36,706 nt of DNA from an uncultured Pseudomonadota bacterium (lineage in GTDB: Bacteria > Desulfobacterota > Desulfobacteria > Desulfobacterales > Desulfobacteraceae). Within the stretch, counting starts at the first letter, position 1; every line of letters starts with the position of its first letter. The position numbers were made by a program, and so were the translations under genes. Under the pieces are notes generated by a model. It ran no database searches. It saw only the letters and a program-made list of their open reading frames with translations, and was not told where the DNA came from. Positions 8,253-16,400 of the stretch are shown in pieces. The stretch covers positions 1-36,706 of the forward strand of contig CALGRI010000106.1 of assembly GCA_937880875.1 (NCBI GenBank), written 5' to 3'.

Positions 8253-9118
8253 TGAAAAGGAAAAAGAAAAACACTGGTCTGGGAAGGGGAATTTCAGCAC
8301 TGATTCCGGATTTTGACATGTCGGAGAGCAGTCCTGATTTTTTCATGTGTTCCATTGAAGATATAAAACCTAACAGGTATCAGCCTAGAACCGTTTTCAG
8401 CCAGGAAGAAATGGACCTGCTTAAGGAATCCATTGCACAGCAGGGTGTTCTGCAACCTTTGCTGGTAAGGCATCTTGATGATTCCTATGAGTTGATAGCA
8501 GGGGAGAGAAGACTTCGCGCTGCCAGGGAAGTCAATTTGACCCATGTGCCTGTGTTTGTAAAAAATCTGACGGATGAACAGGTCCTGGAAGTTTCCATTA
8601 TTGAGAATATTCAAAGAGAAAATCTAAATGTTCTTGAAGAGGCAGAGGCTTATTACCGATTGATTAATGAGTTTAATTATACCCAGGAAAAAGTTGCAAA
8701 AAAAATTGGCAAGAACCGTTCTACAATCGCAAATCTGATTCGTCTCAGAAGCCTTCCCCAGGTGATTAAAGACAGCCTGATTGCAGAAATTATATCCATG
8801 GGACATGCAAGAGCCCTTTTAGGGGCCGGCTCCCAGGAAAACCAGATTTATCTTTTTGAAATAGTCCTTGAAAAAGAGTTGTCTGTGAGACAGACGGAAA
8901 AACTTGTCAACAACGCCAAAAAAGAACCCCAGAAATTTCAGAAAAAAATATCAGCAGCTGAAAAACAATTTCTTGATGAAACCTGTTCAATCCTTTCCAA
9001 TCATATTCAATCCATTGTCAAAATTAAAAAGATCGGGGATAAAGGCAAGATTGAAATCAATTTTAAATCCAAAATAGAGTTCACACGACTGGTCGATCTT
9101 TTGACTAATCTTTCATGA
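8249..9118 (+). CDS. parB: chromosome partitioning protein ParB (Spo0J)
   Basis: The 289-residue chromosomal ParB/Spo0J begins with a basic segment and a GLGRGISALIP motif, the usual ParA-contacting N-terminus. The CTP-binding boxes GERRLRA (85-91) and ENIQREN (119-125) are intact, so CTP-dependent clamp formation on DNA is expected. A helix-turn-helix (about 144-170, including TQEKVAKKIGKNRSTIANL) would recognise parS, and the C-terminus is a dimerisation region. It starts inside the parA stop codon (ATGA) and ends inside the ispH start (ATGA), so the three genes are translationally coupled. Two consecutive ATG codons (8249 and 8252) make the exact start uncertain by one residue. No full parS site was seen in this window. 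Confidence 0.97.
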   Translation: MMKRKKKNTGLGRGISALIPDFDMSESSPDFFMCSIEDIKPNRYQPRTVFSQEEMDLLKESIAQQGVLQPLLVRHLDDSYELIAGERRLRAAREVNLTHVPVFVKNLTDEQVLEVSIIENIQRENLNVLEEAEAYYRLINEFNYTQEKVAKKIGKNRSTIANLIRLRSLPQVIKDSLIAEIISMGHARALLGAGSQENQIYLFEIVLEKELSVRQTEKLVNNAKKEPQKFQKKISAAEKQFLDETCSILSNHIQSIVKIKKIGDKGKIEINFKSKIEFTRLVDLLTNLS

Positions 9119-10827
9119 AAATAGTTGTTGCAAAAACCGCCGGGTTCTGTATGGGAGTCCGCCGTGCTGTGGATATGGTGCTGGATGCATCTAACCTGTC
9201 CCAGGAATCCATTTATACCTATGGGCCTTTGATCCATAATCCTCAGGTACTTGCGATGCTTGAAGAAAAAAATATTTTCAGGATTGATAAAATCCCTGAA
9301 AAGGGGAGTGGTATTATCTTAATTCGGGCGCACGGGGTTCCGCCGGAAGATGAAAAAGCATTAAAACATGCCGGTTTTACAGTGATAAATGCGACTTGCC
9401 CCAGGGTAGTAAGAGTCCAGGTGATTATTGATGAATATGCCCAGAAAGGGTATTCAACTATTATTATTGGGGATGAGAAACATCCGGAAGTCGTTGGTCT
9501 TTTAGGATATGCAAAGGGAAAAGGGCATGCCATCACATCCATGGAACAGCTTTGTGCTTTACCTAAGTTTGAAGCTGCTGTTGTAGTTGCTCAAACAACC
9601 CAGAATACTGCATTTTACGATGAAATAAAGACATGGTGTAAAACCAATGCATCCCATTATAAAATATTTGATACTATCTGCGGCTCCACTGAAAAACGCC
9701 AGGCAGAAATCCGTAAACTTGCCGGGGAAAATGATGCAGTGATAGTTGTTGGAGGAAGACAGAGCGGAAATACAAAAAGACTGGCACAGATTGCATCCGG
9801 AACAGGCAAATTTGTTACCCATATTGAGGATGTTTCCCAGATTGATTATGGCAAATTGTCATCGGCCAGGTCCGTGGCGATCACAGCCGGAGCGTCAACA
9901 CCAAACTGGATCATTAATGATGCATACAGGAAAATAGAAAGCAATCTTCAACATCAAAATGATGTGAAAGCTTTTTTATTTTTCATTCGTGATTTTTTGC
10001 TGAAAACCAATATAATGGCTGCAGCAGGTGCAGGGTTCCTGACCTACGCATGTTCCATGCTTCAAGGGATTACCCGGGATTTTCACCATGCTTTGATTGC
10101 CACGCTGTATGTCCTTTCAATGCAGATACTAAACAATTTATTTACGATTAAATCTGATAAATATAATCATCCCCAAAGAGCGCTTTTTTACAGGAAAAAT
10201 TGGTTTTATCTGTGTGTTCTTGCCATTTTATCAGCTTCAACAGGTCTTTACCTGAGCTTTACCACGGGAATGTTCTCTTTTTTTGTTCTGCTTGTCATGA
10301 GCTTTTTGGGGTTATCATACAATTTTAAAATTTTCTCTTTCATGTCAAAAAAGGGAAAACTTGCCAGAATAAAAGATATCCCCGGATCAAAAACCATTCT
10401 GATTACCATTGCCTGGGGAACTGTGACCTGCCTTTTGCCGGCAATGACAAATCAAAGTGATTTGATTTCAGTTGCAACGGTGTGCCTGTTTGCCATGGGG
10501 CTCGTATTTGCGAGAACTGCCTTTTTTGATATCATGGCCATTCAGGGTGATAGAATCACAGGGAAGGAAACCCTTCCAACCCTTTTAGGGGAAAAGCAAA
10601 GTTTTAAAATCATACAATATGTGTTGCTTGTTGATACGGGTATTATTATTTTATCTATTTTCACAGATGTGTTGGCAATAAAGGCTTTCTTTTTCGCTTT
10701 CATACCCTTGATGATGCTTTTATTAATAAGGTTTTTTAAAAACAATAGTCTTATATCTGGTGTGCACAGGGAATTTGTTGTTGAATTTTCATTTATTGCC
10801 ACGGGATTGCTGGCAGCTGTCATTTAA
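9115..10827 (+). CDS. ispH: IspH (HMBPP reductase) fused to a UbiA-like membrane prenyltransferase domain
   Basis: Residues 1 to about 277 form a complete IspH/LytB, which reduces HMBPP to IPP and DMAPP in the MEP pathway. The three Fe-S cysteines C12, C95 and C189 are present, with H41, H73, H123 and the catalytic E125 of HPE. The remaining 290 residues are a polytopic membrane domain with several hydrophobic helices and UbiA-like sequence. NNLFTIKSDKYNHPQR (340-355) matches the first Asp-rich loop, and FDIMAIQGDRITGKETLP (471-488) the second. Both are degenerate: T344 and A475 stand where UbiA enzymes usually have Asp, while D348, D472 and D479 remain. The fusion suggests direct hand-off of prenyl diphosphate, or tethering of IspH to the membrane. 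The ATG overlaps the parB stop. The last four bases overlap the convergent acyltransferase gene. Confidence 0.92.
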   Translation: MKIVVAKTAGFCMGVRRAVDMVLDASNLSQESIYTYGPLIHNPQVLAMLEEKNIFRIDKIPEKGSGIILIRAHGVPPEDEKALKHAGFTVINATCPRVVRVQVIIDEYAQKGYSTIIIGDEKHPEVVGLLGYAKGKGHAITSMEQLCALPKFEAAVVVAQTTQNTAFYDEIKTWCKTNASHYKIFDTICGSTEKRQAEIRKLAGENDAVIVVGGRQSGNTKRLAQIASGTGKFVTHIEDVSQIDYGKLSSARSVAITAGASTPNWIINDAYRKIESNLQHQNDVKAFLFFIRDFLLKTNIMAAAGAGFLTYACSMLQGITRDFHHALIATLYVLSMQILNNLFTIKSDKYNHPQRALFYRKNWFYLCVLAILSASTGLYLSFTTGMFSFFVLLVMSFLGLSYNFKIFSFMSKKGKLARIKDIPGSKTILITIAWGTVTCLLPAMTNQSDLISVATVCLFAMGLVFARTAFFDIMAIQGDRITGKETLPTLLGEKQSFKIIQYVLLVDTGIIILSIFTDVLAIKAFFFAFIPLMMLLLIRFFKNNSLISGVHREFVVEFSFIATGLLAAVI

Positions 10828-11711
10828 GTTTTCAAAGTTTTTATTTTTTCGTCTTTTTTTTGCCATAAAGCATTCAGCCAAATACAAAATCGGTCTTTAT
10901 ACTCAGGGTCATTAAAGTAATCTCCAGTCAGAGACTCAGTTAAGGGTATGACTTCAAAGTCAATAATGATTTTATTGGTCCTGCCTGAAATATATTCCCA
11001 GAAGGTTGGGATTTTCTCCGGATACACAATGGTGACATCAATAACTTTATGAAGATATTCTCCCATGGAACTTAAGACAAAGGCGATCCCACCTGCTTTT
11101 GGGATCAGAAGATGATTGAAATGATTTTTTTGCAAGTCTTTTTTGTGCTGGGTAAATCTTGTCCCCTCAACAAAATTCATAATGGAGACAGGTGTATGTT
11201 TGAATTTTTTACATGCCTTTTTTGTGCTTTCAAGATCTTTCCCCTTTAGATGGGGTTTTTCTTTTAATAGTTTTTTTGAATACCGTTTCATAAAAGGAAA
11301 ATCCAGTGCCCACCAGGCAAGCCCTAAGAAGGGAACCCAGATCAGTTCTTTTTTTAAGAAAAATTTCAGCATGGGGATTTTTTGGTTTAATATGGTCTGC
11401 AATACTAAAATATCAACCCAGGATTGATGGTTGGAAATAATCAGATACCATTCCTTTTTTGCTAATTTTTCAAGCCCCCTGATATCCCAGTCTATTTTAC
11501 AAAACAGTTTTGAATTGAATGAATTAATCTTGATCCAGAGAGTGGCAATGGATATCAGAAGGTTGTCAAGAATAACAACAAAGGAATGAACCGGGATAAT
11601 AAACTTGAAAAAAGAGATCAGAATCAATGGAATGGTCAAACATATGGTGTTTAATGTGTATAATAAAATTGATAAAATGCCCTTGAAAGAGGGAGGTAGA
11701 AAATAGAGCAT
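10824..11711 (-). CDS. PlsC/YihG-like lysophospholipid acyltransferase
   Basis: The 295-residue protein has two hydrophobic N-terminal segments (about 12-38 and 42-60) and the LPLAT signatures NHQSWVD (94-100, the HX4D catalytic motif) and FVEGTR (180-185, phosphate binding). Such enzymes move an acyl chain from acyl-ACP or acyl-CoA to lysophosphatidate or a related acceptor at the inner membrane. Overall it resembles the YihG branch more than housekeeping PlsC. It starts seven bases after the stop of the sigma-54 regulator gene, so the two are almost certainly co-transcribed, and both lie beside the megasynthase. I infer that it may insert the megasynthase product, or an ordinary acyl chain, into a glycerolipid; the substrate is not visible from sequence. 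Its 3' end overlaps the convergent ispH-ubiA gene by four bases. Confidence 0.88.
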   Translation of the reverse strand: MLYFLPPSFKGILSILLYTLNTICLTIPLILISFFKFIIPVHSFVVILDNLLISIATLWIKINSFNSKLFCKIDWDIRGLEKLAKKEWYLIISNHQSWVDILVLQTILNQKIPMLKFFLKKELIWVPFLGLAWWALDFPFMKRYSKKLLKEKPHLKGKDLESTKKACKKFKHTPVSIMNFVEGTRFTQHKKDLQKNHFNHLLIPKAGGIAFVLSSMGEYLHKVIDVTIVYPEKIPTFWEYISGRTNKIIIDFEVIPLTESLTGDYFNDPEYKDRFCIWLNALWQKKDEKIKTLKT

Positions 11712-11718
11712 GGGATAT

Positions 11719-13203
11719 TCAGTCTTGTTTAAAATTCATGATATGTTTTTTTATGGTTCTTCTATCAAGCCCTGTCATTTTTGCGACCTTTTCATAGGTG
11801 CCCAATTGGTCATACAGGAGTTTGCAATATCCTGATACCAGGGATGGCACATCAATGTTCTGATCCAAAATTCCCTGTGCGAGTTCCTGTTTCAGGGAGA
11901 TAGTTTCTTTCCAATTAGTTTCTTTTCCTTTATAGTCGCGTCTTAACAATACACTTCTGACACACTGCTCAAGCTCTCGAACATTCCCTGGCCATTGATA
12001 ATCCTTTCCAAGCTGCCGGTCAATAATTCTTTTAACTTTCAGGATTAATTTTTCAGAACGGGTGCCCGTCATTCTTTTGATGGTAAAGTCAAGGAGATCA
12101 TCCAATTCCGACGGTCTTTCCTTTATCCTGGTTCTAAGGGGCGGAACTTCAATGATATCGGAACAAAGCCTGTAATAAAAATCATCCCTGAATACCTTGC
12201 CATGGAGAATTTCTTTTTTGGGGCGGTTAGTTGCGGCAATGACCCTTCCGTTGAACCTTGATATTTCATGGGTGCCCACGGGTGAAAAACTTCTTTCCTG
12301 GAGAATTCTTAACAATTTGATCTGTACATGGTTTGGGATTTCACCGATTTCATCCAGAAGAATGGAACCATGGGGACTGCACCGGTCAAACACGCCCTGG
12401 TAATCATCTACGGCACCCGTAAATGCCCCTTTTGTGTGTCCGAACAATTCTGATTCAAGCAGGGTTTCAGGATATTGGGAAAGGTTCAGCGAAGAAAAGG
12501 CCTGGGTGAAACTCTGGGTAAAACATAGCTTTTTTGTATCAAAGGGGATAAATCCGCTTCTGCCAATGGCTTTGGCAGCAGTACCTTTTCCCGTGCCCGT
12601 CTCACCTAAAAGCAGGGTGGAAAAATCCTCCATTTTATTCCATAAAAATTTGTTGTACAGGTCAATATTATAGGTGAAAACATTGTACCATAAATGCTTT
12701 TTCAGCTTTTGCATGCATGGACTGCTTCCCACAAGGGAGTTGGAAATAAAGTAAAAGGCCCGTCTGAGTTGATAGGAAAGGGAAAAATAGTGGGGAATGC
12801 TTTGATCCTCAAACCCCTTTGTATGGAGCATGTGCATGGCTTTTTCTGCAAAGGGAACCTTGATTGATATGTCTTCGGCTTTAATTTGATCTTTTATCAG
12901 CTGATCAAAATCATCCCTGAATTTGTGAAAAATATCAAACAGGAATACAATGGTAATGATTTCCTTATCCTGTCCGTGAAATGCATTGATATTGGCCCGA
13001 CCCTGCCCTTCAAGTTTTTTTATCTGATGATCCACTTCTTTAATGCACAGATCTTTGCTTTCCCGGCGGTCAACCAAAGGAAAAAGCCCTGCAATTTTAA
13101 TATCAAGTTTTTCTCTTAAATCGCTGAAAGGGTTTGCAAAAGCGGCATTATGAACCGTTTTGAAAAAATGGCGTTCTTTGGAAGTCAATTTTGTTTTTTT
13201 CAA
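11719..13203 (-). CDS. sigma-54-dependent enhancer-binding activator, divergent from the megasynthase
   Basis: The protein has 494 residues. The AAA+ core has Walker A GETGTGKG (200-207), the sigma-54 contact loop GAFTGA (259-264) and Walker B ILLDEIGE (281-288), and further on the YQWPGNVREL motif. A Fis-like helix-turn-helix forms the last 27 residues (EKVAKMTGLDRRTIKKHI). GAFTGA is intact, so it should activate sigma-54 RNA polymerase. The N-terminal 185 residues show no receiver, PAS or GAF motif that I recognise, so the signal is unknown. The stretch between Walker A and ESELFGH is longer than usual. The start is TTG (13203-13201), supported by GGAG eight bases upstream; the frame is closed by TAA a few codons further up. 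The most likely target is the -24/-12 promoter of the neighbouring gene. The acyltransferase gene follows after seven bases. Confidence 0.93.
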   Translation of the reverse strand: MKKTKLTSKERHFFKTVHNAAFANPFSDLREKLDIKIAGLFPLVDRRESKDLCIKEVDHQIKKLEGQGRANINAFHGQDKEIITIVFLFDIFHKFRDDFDQLIKDQIKAEDISIKVPFAEKAMHMLHTKGFEDQSIPHYFSLSYQLRRAFYFISNSLVGSSPCMQKLKKHLWYNVFTYNIDLYNKFLWNKMEDFSTLLLGETGTGKGTAAKAIGRSGFIPFDTKKLCFTQSFTQAFSSLNLSQYPETLLESELFGHTKGAFTGAVDDYQGVFDRCSPHGSILLDEIGEIPNHVQIKLLRILQERSFSPVGTHEISRFNGRVIAATNRPKKEILHGKVFRDDFYYRLCSDIIEVPPLRTRIKERPSELDDLLDFTIKRMTGTRSEKLILKVKRIIDRQLGKDYQWPGNVRELEQCVRSVLLRRDYKGKETNWKETISLKQELAQGILDQNIDVPSLVSGYCKLLYDQLGTYEKVAKMTGLDRRTIKKHIMNFKQD

Positions 13204-13232
13204 TTCTGATTCTCCATGGGGTTACAGCTTGT

Positions 13233-13252
13233 AATTGTACAATTTTGTACAT
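13233..13252. promoter_or_regulatory. candidate activator binding site (TTGTACA repeat)
   Basis: AATTGTACAATT (13233-13244) is a perfect 12-bp palindrome, immediately followed by TTGTACAT. The TTGTACA core therefore recurs at exactly 10 bp spacing (13235 and 13245), on the same face of the helix. The site is about 107 bp upstream of the -24 element, a typical distance for a sigma-54 enhancer. It also overlaps the candidate -10 of the divergent regulator gene, which would allow autorepression. Confidence 0.5.
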
Positions 13253-13272
13253 GCCATATGCATAAAAGGCAA
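13244..13272 (-). promoter_or_regulatory. candidate sigma-70 promoter of the regulator-acyltransferase operon
   Basis: On the minus strand TTGCCT (13272-13267) and TACAAA (13249-13244) are separated by 17 bases, and each matches consensus at four of six positions. The -10 lies inside the TTGTACA repeat, so binding there could shut off the regulator's own transcription, as known for other divergent sigma-54 activator genes such as pspF. Confidence 0.35.
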
Positions 13273-13357
13273 GAATAAAAATGGTCTGCCAAAGCTGAAA
13301 CAAAATCCACTAAAGAAAAACTCTTTTATTCTGTGTACTTATATACTTTAAGCCCTG

Positions 13358-13373
13358 TGGCACAATACTTGAA
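13358..13373 (+). promoter_or_regulatory. sigma-54 (-24/-12) promoter of the megasynthase gene
   Basis: TGGCACAATACTTGAA matches the sigma-54 consensus TGGCACG-N4-TTGCW closely. The -24 GG (13359-13360) and the -12 G (13371) have the obligatory ten-base spacing between dinucleotides; the -12 reads GA instead of GC. Transcription would begin near 13384, leaving a leader of about 50 bases that ends in the GGAG ribosome binding site before the ATG at 13433. The divergent neighbour encodes a GAFTGA activator. Confidence 0.75.
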
Positions 13374-13432
13374 AGGTTTAATAAGGTTTAATAGATTGAG
13401 ATGGATTAAAAAATATTGATGGAGAAACACTT

Positions 13433-16400
13433 ATGATTAGAAGAATACTGAATTCAAGACTGCCTTTAATGGTTTATAACCCGGTAAAGGTGTTTGATGT
13501 AAAGTATTTCAAAGAAATCTTCAACGCTGGCGCTCTTCCCGTATTTGATACGGAATTTTTAACCCATGACGACATACTTCAAAACGCCTTTTTGCTTTCC
13601 AAAGAAAAATTCAGTTTTGGTATCAGACTTTCAACCCATGATAATGAACTGATCCAAAAGATCAAACATCAGCAGATGATCAACCTTGATCTTTTAATTT
13701 TTCCTTTTGGCAAAGATGATACACCTGCAGATTTTACAAATATTGCAGAGACTAAAATAGTTTTGGAAATCAAAGATATTAATATTAACGACAAGATAAA
13801 AGCGGTTTCACCCCATGCCTTGATCTTGAAAGGGAATGAAGCAGGTGGCAAGGTTTCAAGATACTCATCTTTTGTTTTGATGCAATGGTATTTGAAAAAC
13901 AGCCAATTGCCGATATTTATCCACGGAGGCGTTGGAAAGTATACTGCTGCCGGCATGTTTGCAGCAGGTGTTTCAGGCCTTGTTATGGACAGTCAATTGC
14001 TCATGACAGATGAAGCCCCCGTATCAGATAATTTTAAAAAACTTTTGGCCATGGTGGATGAGAGTGATTCCACTGAAATTACATATAATGGCAGCGATAT
14101 TTACCGGGTGTTTGCAAAACTGGGGACTAAAATTGTTAAAGAACTCAAACTTGCTGCAGTTGAATCTGGTGATGATCTCCAGGGACAACAAAAGGTTTAT
14201 GAGTCCATCACCACCCATATGACATCTTTTGACAAGGAAGATGTTCAGTTTATCCAGTCTCTTTTCTATCTTGGCCAAGATGGGGTATTTGCAAAGGATT
14301 TTGTAAAAGACTCAACAAGTCTTAAAGAAATTATTTCAGGCTTTTTCAAAATTATTGGTGAGAATTTAAATTTTATTGATGCATTTGATCCAATAAAGCC
14401 CGGTTCCCCCTTTGCCAAGGACCAGGGAACAAAATTCCCATTGATCCAGGGACCCATGGCCAATATTTCTGATAATGCTGATTTTGCAAATAAGGTTCTT
14501 GAGCAGGGGGCGCTGCCGTTTTTTGCAGTGGGAAGTCTTCCAGAGCAGCTGGCAGACAATATGCTAAAGGATGGTGCCAAAAAAGTGAATGTTTTTGGTG
14601 CAGGATTAGTGGGCATTGAAGCCTTTAACCCCATTGTAAAAAAACATCTGGACATGGTAAAAAAATATAAGGTTCCCTATGCGCTTTTTGCAGGCGGAAA
14701 TCCTTCCCAGGCAGCAGAACTTGAAAAAGCAGGAACCAAAACCTATCTTCATACCCCCTCGGTTTCCATGATGGAAAATGCCCTGAAAAGCGGATGCAAA
14801 CGGTTTATCTTTGAAGGCGGGGAAGCCGGCGGCCATGTGGGCACCCTTTCTTCCATGGTGTTATGGGAAGATGCCATTGCCACTTTAATCAATAAAAATT
14901 ATGACCTGTCTGATGTATACCTGGTATTTGCCGGTGGCATCTCCACTTGTTTTGCATCATTTTTTATTTCCGGGTTGACATCTTTTCTTGCAGCTAAAGG
15001 GGCGAAAATTGGTATCCAGGTGGGAACAGCCTATCTTTTTACGGATGAAATTGTTGAAACCAAATGTATCAAGTCTCAATATCGCGACATCATTATCCAG
15101 GAAAATGAAACCATGGTGATCGGCAAAAGCTTAGGATTGGCATCCAGGACGGCACCCACAAGGTTTGCCAGGATTATGCTTGAAGCTGAAGCTGAGATGA
15201 TTAAAAACAAGGATAGCCTGGAAAAAAGAAAGCGTGTCTTTGAAAAGAAAAATATCGGTTCTTTGCTCATAGGCGCTAAAGGGTTTTTGCCGGATTTTAA
15301 AAATCCAGGGCCTGAGAACTATACCTGGTTTGAAGATGAAGAACATAAGGAAAAGGGCAATTTTCTTGTGGGGGACAGTCTGGCCTTTTTTAATGGATCT
15401 GTTACCATAAAGGAAATTCACAACAAATACTTTGAAGCCAAATCAACGCTTTTCAAAAACATTAACTTTCTTGAGATATTTTCAAGCCCGAAAAATAAAA
15501 TCAATGATGAGATTGCAGTGGTGGGTGTCGGTTGCACCCTTCCGGACGCCGATGATCCTGACAGTCTGTGGGAAAATATTTTAAATAAAAAATATTCCAT
15601 CAGTCAGATGCCAGAATCAAGATTTGATCGCGACCTGTATTATGACCCTGACAAAAGTGCGGAAGACAAGACCTACACCATCCTTGCAGGACATGTAGAC
15701 CATTTTGAGTTTGACAAGGAACGATTCGGATATGCTGATGGTAAAGAAAAAAGACTTTCCCGCAGCCAGAAAATGGTGTTGCAGACCGCATATAAGGCCG
15801 TTGAAAATGCAGGACTTATGGGAGATGACAACCGTCTGATCTGTGAAGATCCTGCAAGAACTGCTGTTATTATTGCCACATGCCTTTCCAATGAGCTGGG
15901 AAATGACGTTCAGCTCAAGTACTGGTACCCGCAAATTGTTTCCATGATGGAAAAAACAGATGAATATCAAAGCTTAAGTGATGATGAAAAAGAGACGGTC
16001 AAACAGGTTTTAATGGAGGGCATGGAAGGGGAGAACAAAGGATATGATCCTGTCCATGGTATTTTACTGAACATTGAAGCCTCAAGGATTGCCCGCCACC
16101 TGGGTGTCCGGGGTACAAATTATGTTGTGGATGCAGCCTGCGCATCCTCGGTGACAGCTCTTGATGCAGCAGCAGGAGAGCTTTTGTCCGGCGATTATGA
16201 CCAGGTTATTGTGGGTGGAGTCAATACCCATCTGGCACCGGAATCCTTTATCGGGTTTGCAAAAATGGGAACCTTGTCCCAGAAGGGATCATACCCCTTT
16301 GACCAGCGGGCTGACGGGTTTATCCTGGGTGAGGGCTCCGTTATTTTTGTGTTAAAAAGAATGAAAGATGCCATAAGAGATAAAAATAATATTCTGGGTG

